The position numbers were made by a program, and so were the translations under genes. Of a stretch of DNA of 64,000 nt, positions 51,095 to 58,933 are shown piece after piece. This stretch comes from Clostridia bacterium (GTDB lineage Bacteria; Bacillota; Clostridia; Christensenellales; Pumilibacteraceae). The notes beneath the pieces were generated by a model that was given only the letters and a program-made list of their open reading frames with translations, made no database searches and was not told where the DNA came from. Every line of letters starts with the position of its first letter. Position 1 is the first letter of the stretch. The stretch lies in assembly GCA_017623435.1 (NCBI GenBank), contig JAGAPD010000008.1:30400-94399 (forward strand). Reading direction: 5' to 3'.

Positions 51095-52410
51095 TAAGAA
51101 GAGAGAGCGCATTTTTATATCCGATAATTTCAATTTTGCTGGGATTTATCGTGCTCGTAGCGGTGCTGATTACGGGCGTAATTACAATAAACGGCGAGGG
51201 CGTACGTAGCCGTTTTGCGTTAGAGGGCGTTTATAGACGCAGTTATTACGATATGTGCGACAGCGTAAATAATTTGGAAATCAACCTGTCAAAGCTGATG
51301 GTAACCAGCGCCAAAAGTGAGAGCGTTCCGCTTATAAGCGAAGTGAGCGCGCAGGCCTCCCTTGCGTCTGCCTCCCTTTCCTCGCTACCGTTAGAGCAAA
51401 GTGATATTATGGCGACCGAAAAGTACTTTAACCAAGTGGGTGACTGGTGTCGTAGCTACGCGAAAGCGGTAGTAAAAAAGAGCGACGTGACCACGTACAA
51501 GGAGCAGGCGAGAGAGCTTTATTTCACCATTCGCTCGCTTAACGCTAAGTTGCGCACTATGAACGTTGATAACGGTATGATAAGTATGCAAAAGGGCGAA
51601 AATTTACTCCTTCCAAAGGGCTATAATTTTACCTTTGAAAACGAGCAATCGCAGTCGATCGAGTACCCCGAGCTTATTTACGACGGTCCGTTTTCGGATG
51701 CGAAAAAGCATTCGTGGTACGCGCTTGACGGCAAAAAACCGATTAGCGTAGACGAGGCGAAAGCAGCCGTAAAAAAACTTAACGTGAGCGAAATCGACTA
51801 TATCGGAATGAGTGAAGGCGAGGCTAACGTTTTTCAGTTTTTAGGCAAAACGGAGGGGGACGAGGTGTTCGCTTCGGTCACGGAGCAAGGTGGAATGGTG
51901 GTCGAATACGAGCGAAACAGAGCGGTAAACGAAGTAAATTTGACGGAGCGTGAGGCGCATAAAAAGGCGATTGAATACGCTAAAAACACGGGCTACGGAA
52001 AGTTAAGCGTGGTGTGGTACAACGCGATAGGCGGGGTGGGCTACGTCAACCTCGCGCCCGAAGTGGACGACGCGATTTACTACCCGGATCTTGTGAAGAT
52101 AAAGGTTGCGCTTGACGACGGTGCTTTGCTCGGAGTTGAGGCGAGCGGATATTGTGCTAACCACCGTCCGCGCAATTTTAGTGCGCTTATCAGCAAAAAG
52201 ACTGCGCGCTCGCTCGTTAGCGATAAGCTTGACGTAAAAAGCGTGCGCCTTGCCGTTATTCCCGACGACGTGGGACGAGAGTGGCTTTGCTACGAGGTAA
52301 ACGGCGTTTACGAAGGACTTGACTATTTCGTGTACGTTGACGCGGTCGACGGCACGGAGCGTGATATCCTTCGAGTGGTAGACAACGAGCAAGGCTCGCT
52401 CGTGATGTAA
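51091..52410 (+). CDS. ypeB: Germination protein YpeB
   Basis: 439 residues. N-terminal span (about 8-33), a helical region (35-190), and PepSY-type C-terminal domains (about 220-439, VDEAKAAVKKL; REAHKKAIEYAKN; RSLVSDKLDVKSVRLAVIP). YpeB stabilises SleB in the dormant spore. Gene order sleB-ypeB with a 4-base overlap is the normal arrangement and supports both names. Followed directly by structured element copy C. Confidence 0.93.
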   Translation: MIRRESAFLYPIISILLGFIVLVAVLITGVITINGEGVRSRFALEGVYRRSYYDMCDSVNNLEINLSKLMVTSAKSESVPLISEVSAQASLASASLSSLPLEQSDIMATEKYFNQVGDWCRSYAKAVVKKSDVTTYKEQARELYFTIRSLNAKLRTMNVDNGMISMQKGENLLLPKGYNFTFENEQSQSIEYPELIYDGPFSDAKKHSWYALDGKKPISVDEAKAAVKKLNVSEIDYIGMSEGEANVFQFLGKTEGDEVFASVTEQGGMVVEYERNRAVNEVNLTEREAHKKAIEYAKNTGYGKLSVVWYNAIGGVGYVNLAPEVDDAIYYPDLVKIKVALDDGALLGVEASGYCANHRPRNFSALISKKTARSLVSDKLDVKSVRLAVIPDDVGREWLCYEVNGVYEGLDYFVYVDAVDGTERDILRVVDNEQGSLVM

Positions 52411-52411
52411 A

Positions 52412-52785
52412 AAACTGCGGTGCGCTTCTTAGCGGAGAATTTGAAAGCTCTGCTAAATACGAGCATCGCATTTGTCTGGACAAATACAGAATGTGCTAAG
52501 TTCAAGCCCTTATTGCAAGTAGAAAGAGAGAATAAATCGGTTAAATCCGAAATGTTCTCTCTTTTTTTGTTGGTTTCAGTTTGGAGTTATGAGGTTCGCT
52601 TTCGCTCACCGTTATGAGCTTGCACGGCAAGCGTTATGATATGATTGCCCATCTAACCTAAAACTTGGCGAAGCCAATCATAACAATGCGAAGCATTTTA
52701 TAACTCATAACTTGCCCATAAGGGCAATCATAACTTAGCGTGAATACTCCGTAAAGAGTATCACGCTAAAGCGTGCCGTATTTTT
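52412..52785. repeat. Structured intergenic element, copy C
   Basis: No gene lies in 52411-52865. Same plan as copy B with changed bases: a terminator-like hairpin (AGAGAGAATAAATCGG...CCGAAATGTTCTCTC, about 52523-52567), three GTTATGA boxes, then TTGGC-GAA-GCCAA (52665-52677), AATGC-GAA-GCATT (52685-52697), TTGCCC-ATAA-GGGCAA (52712-52727) and TTAGCGTGA/TCACGCTAA (52735-52769). ATGATTGCCC at 52641-52650 competes for GGGCAATCAT at 52722-52731. Confidence 0.8.
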
Positions 52786-52865
52786 TTTGAGAAAAACCCG
52801 TTTAACGCTTTACATTTACGCGCATAAGTAGTAAAATGCTAAAAACAGAGTTTTTAGGTGAGTAA

Positions 52866-54173
52866 ATGAACGGTAGTAATGACGTTTACAAAACGAGCAG
52901 ATTTTTGTATATAATCGAGGCAGCTTTAGAATATTTTATCGCGCTGGGTGTGGGCGGAGTGTATTTGGCAAAACTTACTACTGCCGTGGGAATATCCGAT
53001 TCGCTTACGGGAATTTTGACGTCGTTCGTATCGCTTGGATGCGGTTTCCAGCTCATTGCAATTTTTATCGCGCACAAAAAACCGGTAAAGCGTTGGGTAA
53101 CGGTAGGGCATATCGTCAGTCAGTTTTTGTTCGTGGCTTTGTATTTCGTGCCCCTTTTTGAAGGCGTGGACACGGGAATAAAGATCGTACTTTTCTTTAT
53201 CCTGATGCTGGGCGCGCAAATTATTCATAACGCCATCAACTCGCCCAAAACGGGTTGGTATATGGATCTGATCGACTACGACAAACGCGGAAGTTTTACG
53301 GCGACCAAGGAAATCGTTTCGCTCATAAGCGGTATAGTTTTTTCCTACTTTATGGGCTATATGATAGACTCGTTTGAGATGGCAGGCAATATGCAGGGCG
53401 CGTTTATAACGGGCGGAATAACGCTGTTCGTTATTGCAGTTTTACATACGCTTACGCTTATTTTCTCAAAGGAAAAGCCTGCGCCCGAAATGCAACAAAA
53501 AATCAACGTGAAAGTCGTTTTCAGCGGACTAATTAAGGACAAATCGCTGTATAAGGTTATGGTAATCGCTATCTTGTGGGCAGTTGCTAACTACGCGACC
53601 ACTTCGTTTATGGGCACTTATCAGACCAAAGAACTTGGCTTTACGACTACTTTTGCGTCCGTCGTGGTAATCGTAAGCTCGATTGCGCGCGCGCTCGTTT
53701 CTCGTCCGATGGGCAAGTTTGCAGACAAAAAATCGTTTGCGTCCGCGCTCGTCATTTGTTTTTCAATTGAATTCGTAGGCTTCGCCGTCGCGTCGTGCAC
53801 GACTCCTGAAAACGGTAAAATCCTTTATCCTATTTTCTTGTGCTTGCACGCTATCGGAATGTCCGTTATAAACAGCGCGACCATAAATTTAATCTACGAT
53901 TACGTCGCTCCCGAAAGAAGAACGGTTGCTTACGCTTTTCAACAAACGGTGGCAGGCGTGGCTGGCTTTTTGATCGTGACGGTGCTCAGTCCGCTCGTAA
54001 CGCTCGTGCAAAATAACGGAAATAATATCTTTGGAATGACCGTGTACGCTCAACAGCTTTGCGCGCTCTTTTCCGCGCTCGTGTGCGCAGTTGCGGTCGT
54101 TTACATAATTTTCGTGCTTAAAAAAATGAAACGCGCCAGCGCTGAAGAAGTGGGCGAAGAGAAAAGTGAATAG
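52866..54173 (+). CDS. Major facilitator superfamily transporter
   Basis: 435 residues with twelve hydrophobic segments, six before and six after a cytoplasmic loop near residues 200-215. A motif-A-like loop (RPMGKFADKKS) is near 280, in the second half. A long N-terminal segment before the first span and a charged tail (KKMKRASAEEVGEEKSE) are cytoplasmic. The substrate cannot be inferred. AGGTGAG precedes ATG 52866. Fourteen bases before the AlkZ-like gene, so they are probably co-transcribed. Confidence 0.85.
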   Translation: MNGSNDVYKTSRFLYIIEAALEYFIALGVGGVYLAKLTTAVGISDSLTGILTSFVSLGCGFQLIAIFIAHKKPVKRWVTVGHIVSQFLFVALYFVPLFEGVDTGIKIVLFFILMLGAQIIHNAINSPKTGWYMDLIDYDKRGSFTATKEIVSLISGIVFSYFMGYMIDSFEMAGNMQGAFITGGITLFVIAVLHTLTLIFSKEKPAPEMQQKINVKVVFSGLIKDKSLYKVMVIAILWAVANYATTSFMGTYQTKELGFTTTFASVVVIVSSIARALVSRPMGKFADKKSFASALVICFSIEFVGFAVASCTTPENGKILYPIFLCLHAIGMSVINSATINLIYDYVAPERRTVAYAFQQTVAGVAGFLIVTVLSPLVTLVQNNGNNIFGMTVYAQQLCALFSALVCAVAVVYIIFVLKKMKRASAEEVGEEKSE

Positions 54174-54186
54174 AAGGGGATAGAAA

Positions 54187-55230
54187 ATGGATAAGTTTTC
54201 AGGTTTACTGATAAAAAGACAACACCTCGTAAAAAAGGCAAACGTTCAGCAGTATTTGCTTTTGTATAGGGATCTTCAGCCCGGTCAAAACGTGTACTGG
54301 AACGGCTTTGGTCAACCGCCTACGCTATCTTTCCGCGCGGACTTTGACGATATCGAGTTTAACCGCGAGCGCCAAAATAAGCGTGAACTTATAAAGGGCA
54401 GATTTGCAGGCGGAAACTTGGGGTGGATAGTACCTGAGGACTTAAATCTGTTTGGTGCGCTTTACCGTAAGCCCATAGATAAGTTTACGGACAGTCAGCA
54501 AATCGTGATGGACCTAATTGAAAAGAACGGTCCTATGAATATCCAGCAAATTAAAAAAGAAACGGGTATGCTCGTCAAAGAAATTACGCCCGCCCTTCAC
54601 AAGCTTCAGGAGGCATTTTTGCTTTACGAGGATCAGTACGACGGCGAATGGGATAGATCGTGGTATCTGCTTAGCGAAAAATTTCCCGACGCTGATATGG
54701 AAAAATACACTAAAATCGACGCGCTTAAAGAGCTGATTATGCGCTTTGCGTACCGTATGGTAAAGTTTGACGAGCGTATGCTCAAAAACTTTTACAAAGT
54801 GCCGGACAAACTGATAAAACAAGCAATCGAGCAGTTGATTGCCGAGAAAAAACTCGTTTCAACCGTCGAAGGTTATATGCGCCCCGACGACGTGCAAATA
54901 TTACAAACGGATGGGGACGTTAGTGCCCGTTTCGTGTATCCTATGCACAGAAACGATCCGCTTTACAAGGTCTTTGAGGACGAAATTAAGCAGGTCGTTG
55001 AGGAAAACGTTAAAGAAAAAGAATACGACCACGATATTTTGCAAGCGCTACTTATAGACGGAAAAATCGTGGGTGCGAGCGTAGGGCATTTCAGAAACGG
55101 CCCGTACGACCTTAACGACGTCGTTTGCGTAATGGAAAACGCTGACGAGAGAAAAGAAGAAATTATCGACGCAATATCCGCCGTAAACTTTGGCAAAAAG
55201 CCGATTAGGTTTAACGGTAAAGAAATATAA
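54187..55230 (+). CDS. Winged-helix protein of the AlkZ/YcaQ type
   Basis: 347 residues. The N-terminal WGF/FGQ-like region (NVYWNGFGQPPTLSFRADF), a central winged-helix part (DSQQIVMDLIEKNGPMNIQQIKKETG, near 100-125) and a C-terminal HTH_42-like domain resemble the AlkZ superfamily, which includes DNA glycosylases that unhook interstrand crosslinks. The catalytic QxQ-type motif of AlkZ cannot be placed with confidence. It may therefore be a regulator or a transport-linked protein and not a glycosylase. Same transcript as the MFS gene (GGGATAG spacing). Confidence 0.65.
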   Translation: MDKFSGLLIKRQHLVKKANVQQYLLLYRDLQPGQNVYWNGFGQPPTLSFRADFDDIEFNRERQNKRELIKGRFAGGNLGWIVPEDLNLFGALYRKPIDKFTDSQQIVMDLIEKNGPMNIQQIKKETGMLVKEITPALHKLQEAFLLYEDQYDGEWDRSWYLLSEKFPDADMEKYTKIDALKELIMRFAYRMVKFDERMLKNFYKVPDKLIKQAIEQLIAEKKLVSTVEGYMRPDDVQILQTDGDVSARFVYPMHRNDPLYKVFEDEIKQVVEENVKEKEYDHDILQALLIDGKIVGASVGHFRNGPYDLNDVVCVMENADERKEEIIDAISAVNFGKKPIRFNGKEI

Positions 55231-55299
55231 TTATTATGCCCGTTCGCAAAGGACGGGCATTTTGCTACCGTAAGTTGCAATTTTTGCTATTAAAATAGG

Positions 55300-55328
55300 T
55301 TGATTTGTAAATAGTTGTATGCTAAACT
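55300..55328 (+). promoter_or_regulatory. Promoter of the HTH-ADP-ribosylglycohydrolase
   Basis: TTGATT at 55300-55305, a 17-base spacer, TAAACT at 55323-55328. TAGGAGG follows at 55334-55340 before ATG 55349. Confidence 0.65.
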
Positions 55329-55348
55329 ATGGTTAGGAGGATGAAGTT

Positions 55349-56920
55349 ATGGTTTTATCGGAAATGATTTATAAATTAAGAACGAAAGCTGGACTTTCGC
55401 AAGAAAAGTTAGCTGAACTTTGCGGAGTTTCTCGCCAGGCGGTACAAAAGTGGGAAACGGGTAACGCATTGCCTGAGCTTAATAATCTCGTAACGATAGC
55501 AAAGCGTTTTAACGTTTCGCTTGATAATCTCGTATTTGATCCGTCGTCGCGTATTCAGGACTCGCTTGCGTACGAAATAAGCTTAAAACCGCAATATTCG
55601 ACGATGCACGTATGGGAAGTTTATTCCCGTCAGTTGGAGGTTGAATATTCTCAATGCTATACCGAGGGAAAGGATATCGAGCAGTACAAACAGCTTTTTG
55701 ACGCTGTAATTGCATTGCCCGTTAGTGAGCATAAGGAAAAATTAGCGGACGTTTTGTTTAATATTCAGCATAGTTTGCCCACGAGAGTAGGTTACGAGTA
55801 TAACGAGCCAAATAATTACGACGAGATACGCACACTTTGCGAGGGGTGCGAAGTGACCGCTTACGACAAAAAAACTATCGCCGATAAAATCAAAGGCGCG
55901 TGGGTGGGTAGAATTTGCGGATGTTTGCTTGGAAAACCCGTTGAGGGAATAGGACTGAGCGATTTGACCGCGTTTTTGAAAGACACGGGCAATTACCCTA
56001 TGACCAGATATATTCACCGTAGCGATTTTACCAAGGAAGTGGATGAAAAATATTCGTACCCTCGTCGTGACGGTTTCTATCCCGACAGTATCGTTAGTGC
56101 GCCCGTTGACGACGACACTAATTATACCGTGCTTGCCCAAGTTCTTATTGAAAAATACGGTCGTGATTTTACGCCCTACGACGTCAGTCGCGTGTGGTTG
56201 GATTTTCAACCCAAAAACGCCTATTGTACGGCTGAGCGAGTAGCGTTCAGGAACTTTATCGACGGGTACGTACCCCCGTATTCTGCACAATATAAGAATC
56301 CTTACCGTGAATGGATAGGTGCGCAAATACGTGCTGATTACTTTGGGTATATCAACCCAGGTAACCCTGAAAAGGCGGCGGAAATGGCGTATAGGGACGC
56401 ATGTATAAGCCACGTCAAAAACGGTATTTACGGCGAAATGTGGGTGGCAGGAATGATCGCTCAAAGCGCAGTTGAAAACGATATAACCAAGATTATAAAA
56501 GCAGGTCTTCGTTGTATTCCACAAACGAGTAGGCTTTACAAAAACGTCGTTGCGGTAATAGATGCGTACGAGAAGGGCGTTAGCGAAAAAGAGATTATCG
56601 CAGATATTCACTCGCGCTGGGATGAAAAATCGGGCGATTGGTGTCATACCATTTCTAACGCTGAGATAGTAACCGCAGCGTTACTGTGGGGCAAGGGTGA
56701 TTACGGTAAAAGCATTTGTATGGCGGTGCAGGCGTGTTTTGATACCGACTGTAACGGTGCTACGGTAGGCTCGATTTTGGGTATGCGCGGTGGAACGAAA
56801 ACAATAAGCGCCGTGTGGAAGGACGCGATTCGCAACAAACTTAAAACGTCCATTTTCGGTGTGGACGAAGTAAACGTAGACGACGTGGTTGCCACGACGG
56901 TATCACATTTAGAAAAGTAG
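55349..56920 (+). CDS. XRE helix-turn-helix fused to an ADP-ribosylglycohydrolase
   Basis: 523 residues. XRE domain at 1-65 (AGLSQEKLAELCGVSRQAVQKWETG). A linker at about 70-165 is followed by an ADP-ribosylglycohydrolase (ARH/DraG) domain at about 170-520. Both metal-binding motifs are intact: VDDDTNYTVL near 250 and DTDCNGATVGSILGM near 465, with WCHTISNAEIV between. The domain removes ADP-ribose from proteins, nucleic acids or small molecules. Fusion to a DNA-binding domain suggests control of transcription by ADP-ribosyl compounds, or anchoring of the enzyme to DNA. No ADP-ribosyltransferase gene is visible nearby. Confidence 0.85.
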   Translation: MVLSEMIYKLRTKAGLSQEKLAELCGVSRQAVQKWETGNALPELNNLVTIAKRFNVSLDNLVFDPSSRIQDSLAYEISLKPQYSTMHVWEVYSRQLEVEYSQCYTEGKDIEQYKQLFDAVIALPVSEHKEKLADVLFNIQHSLPTRVGYEYNEPNNYDEIRTLCEGCEVTAYDKKTIADKIKGAWVGRICGCLLGKPVEGIGLSDLTAFLKDTGNYPMTRYIHRSDFTKEVDEKYSYPRRDGFYPDSIVSAPVDDDTNYTVLAQVLIEKYGRDFTPYDVSRVWLDFQPKNAYCTAERVAFRNFIDGYVPPYSAQYKNPYREWIGAQIRADYFGYINPGNPEKAAEMAYRDACISHVKNGIYGEMWVAGMIAQSAVENDITKIIKAGLRCIPQTSRLYKNVVAVIDAYEKGVSEKEIIADIHSRWDEKSGDWCHTISNAEIVTAALLWGKGDYGKSICMAVQACFDTDCNGATVGSILGMRGGTKTISAVWKDAIRNKLKTSIFGVDEVNVDDVVATTVSHLEK

Positions 56921-56940
56921 AAAAATTTGCCACCTGTTCC

Positions 56941-56969
56941 TTGACTTAATCGCGGATAGGTGGTAAAAT
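56941..56969 (+). promoter_or_regulatory. Promoter of the zinc-ribbon, nitroreductase and esterase genes
   Basis: TTGACT at 56941-56946, a 17-base spacer, TAAAAT at 56964-56969. Confidence 0.7.
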
Positions 56970-56986
56970 TATATTGAGGTGAAAAA

Positions 56987-57181
56987 ATGGCTTTTATCGA
57001 ACTTATTTGCAAAAAGTGCGGTTACTCGTACGAAGAGTTAGTCAGCGGTGGTAATTACCCGACGTGCCCTAAGTGTGGCGGTCAGACCGAGCAAAAATAT
57101 AGCGGTAAGGTATGGGTTAACGCCGTTAAAAAGGGCTCGTGTAGTGGAAATTGCGCGTCCTGTAAAGGTTGCGGAAAATAA
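56987..57181 (+). CDS. FmdB-like zinc ribbon protein
   Basis: 64 residues. Zinc ribbon CKKCGYSYEELV...CPKCGG at about 9-36 (FmdB/CxxC_CXXC_SSSS pattern). A Cys-rich tail CSGNCASCKGC at about 52-62 could bind another metal ion. Function unknown. Probably the first gene of a unit with the nitroreductase. Confidence 0.75.
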   Translation: MAFIELICKKCGYSYEELVSGGNYPTCPKCGGQTEQKYSGKVWVNAVKKGSCSGNCASCKGCGK

Positions 57182-57215
57182 CGCATATAAAACATTATTT
57201 GATAAGGAGTGAATT

Positions 57216-57764
57216 ATGGAAATTTACGACGCTTTACTTAATAGAAGAAGTGTGCGCGCATACTACGACAAACCCGTCGAGCGCGAAAAACTGGATATGA
57301 TACTTAAAGCAGGCGCTTACGCTCCTTCCGCGCTCAATAATCAAAAGCGACAGTTTATCGCTATTACCGACAAAAAAGTGCTTTCTGCGCTTAATTATGC
57401 GGTGGAAAGTGCGGTGGACGAGGCGACGAGAGAGCGTGTTAAGTCGCGTAGTAGTAAGGACGAATTCAACTTTTTCTATAATGCGCCCGTGCTTATCGTG
57501 ACGGCGTGCGACGAAAATGAAATCCGTCCGACCGAGGACTGCGCTTGTGCGCTTGAAAATATGTTCCTATGCGCATACGGGCTGGGCTTGGGTAGCTGCT
57601 GGATAAACCAGCTTTCGTCCATTTGCGAGCGCGAGCCTATCGCGAGCGTGCTTAAAGATTTAGGAATGAAAGAGGGTTACCGCGTTTACGGATGTGCCGC
57701 AATCGGCTACGGCGACGAGGGTAAGCTTTCTCGCCCAAAAACTAACGAAATTATAATTATTTAG
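57216..57764 (+). CDS. Nitroreductase family protein
   Basis: 182 residues. FMN-dependent NAD(P)H oxidoreductase fold: LLNRRSVRAYYDKPVEREKLDMIL at the N-terminus (the FMN-phosphate RRS motif), APSALNNQKRQFIAI, ALENMFLCAYGLGLGSCWI near 109-127 and a short C-terminal strand. It reduces small nitro or quinone-like compounds. Natural substrate unknown. AAGGAG precedes ATG 57216. Confidence 0.88.
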   Translation: MEIYDALLNRRSVRAYYDKPVEREKLDMILKAGAYAPSALNNQKRQFIAITDKKVLSALNYAVESAVDEATRERVKSRSSKDEFNFFYNAPVLIVTACDENEIRPTEDCACALENMFLCAYGLGLGSCWINQLSSICEREPIASVLKDLGMKEGYRVYGCAAIGYGDEGKLSRPKTNEIIII

Positions 57765-57775
57765 GAGAAAAGGAT

Positions 57776-58594
57776 ATGGAAATCGTTACTATCAATCTTT
57801 CCGAGCTTTACGGAATCGAAGGAAACGCAACGCTCAAATGCTTTTTGCACAAAAACACGGGTGAAATGGCGCCTTATAACCAAAACCTGCCTGCAATGAT
57901 CGTCGCGCCCGGCGGAGGCTACGGATTCGTGTCCGAGCGCGAGGGTGATCCTATCGCAGTAGACTTTTTTAATCGCCACTATAACGCTTACGTGCTTACT
58001 TACTCCATAGCGCCCGATTACCGCTATCCGACCGCGCTTACTCAGCTTGCCGCGGCGGTGGACTGGGTAAAGAAAAACGCGCAGGCGCATAGCACGGACG
58101 CAAGCAAAGTATACGCCGTTGGCTTTTCGGCAGGCGGACACCTCGTTGCGAGCCTTGCAAACTTCTGTGATAACTTGCCCGTGCCCGAGCTGAAAGGGCA
58201 AAAGCTTGACGCGCGCCCGGCAGCAGTCGTGCTTTCCTATCCCGTAATCTACGTCGACAGCCATACCGGTTCGTTCAAAAACTTGTTCGGCACGGAAGAC
58301 CTTACCCGTCCTGAAGTGCAAGCGATGTCGCTCGAGCGTAGCGTTACGCCCAAAAATCCGCCTACCTTCCTTTGGACGACGGCAGGGGATACTTGCGTAA
58401 ATCCTATGGCGACCGTGCTTTATACGGCTGAGCTTCTCAAAAACAAGGTCAAGGTCGAAAGCCATATCTTCGCTGACGGCGAACACGGCGCTGCGTGCTG
58501 TGACGAGCGCACGGGACTTTACGATTACCAGATTTTGCCCGAGGCAAAATCCTGGACGTACTTTGCCGATAAATTCCTTAAGGGCTTAAAATAA
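57776..58594 (+). CDS. Alpha/beta hydrolase (acetyl esterase/BD-FAE type)
   Basis: 272 residues. The oxyanion motif APGGGYGFVSERE near 42-54 (HGGG-like variant without His) and the nucleophile elbow GFSAGGH near 121-127 are visible. The catalytic Asp is in AGDTCVN near 203, and the His in HGAACCD near 240. These marks resemble esterase_lipase/acetyl xylan esterase-type enzymes. It lacks a signal peptide. GGAGAAAAGGAT precedes ATG 57776, 11 bases after the nitroreductase. Confidence 0.85.
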   Translation: MEIVTINLSELYGIEGNATLKCFLHKNTGEMAPYNQNLPAMIVAPGGGYGFVSEREGDPIAVDFFNRHYNAYVLTYSIAPDYRYPTALTQLAAAVDWVKKNAQAHSTDASKVYAVGFSAGGHLVASLANFCDNLPVPELKGQKLDARPAAVVLSYPVIYVDSHTGSFKNLFGTEDLTRPEVQAMSLERSVTPKNPPTFLWTTAGDTCVNPMATVLYTAELLKNKVKVESHIFADGEHGAACCDERTGLYDYQILPEAKSWTYFADKFLKGLK

Positions 58595-58677
58595 CGGGTG
58601 CGTTACACGCCGTTTTTGGAAACGTACTTACTTGTGGAAAAAAATATAGAAAAATTCAAATAGATATATATTTTTTG

Positions 58678-58709
58678 TTGACAAGTGAGCGAAAATAGTG
58701 TAATATAAT
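58678..58709 (+). promoter_or_regulatory. Promoter of the glycine-riboswitch transcript
   Basis: TTGACA at 58678-58683 with TAATAT at 58701-58706 (17 bases) or TATAAT at 58704-58709 (20 bases). Confidence 0.65.
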
Positions 58710-58719
58710 GCCAACTTAA

Positions 58720-58848
58720 TAACCTAGCGAAACCGTAGGAACGTTTTTGGACCGACGGTGGAAGGAACTCTGGAGAATTCCGTAACCAATCGGATGCCGA
58801 AGGTGTAAGGCGAAATGCTGAATCTCTCAGGCAAAAGGACAGGGCAAA
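58720..58848 (+). promoter_or_regulatory. Glycine riboswitch
   Basis: The aptamer core is easily recognised: GGAACTCTGGAGA, then ATGCCGAAGGTGTAAGG, then AATCTCTCAGGCAAAAGGACAG. Only one full aptamer is present. Bases 58720-58756 may form the ghost-aptamer stem found in single-aptamer forms. A terminator follows at 58869. Binding of glycine normally lets the transporter or glycine-cleavage genes downstream be transcribed, which fits the symporter that follows. Confidence 0.93.
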
Positions 58849-58868
58849 AATTATTCTTGTAATTTTTT

Positions 58869-58901
58869 AGTGTTCCGTTTTCGTTCGGGACACTTTTTTT
58901 G
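58869..58901 (+). terminator. Terminator of the glycine riboswitch
   Basis: AGTGTTCCG-ttttcgtt-CGGGACACT and seven T. It is the likely expression platform. Confidence 0.85.
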
Positions 58902-58933
58902 TTGTTTGTAAAAAATTAAAGGAGAGTAGTTTT

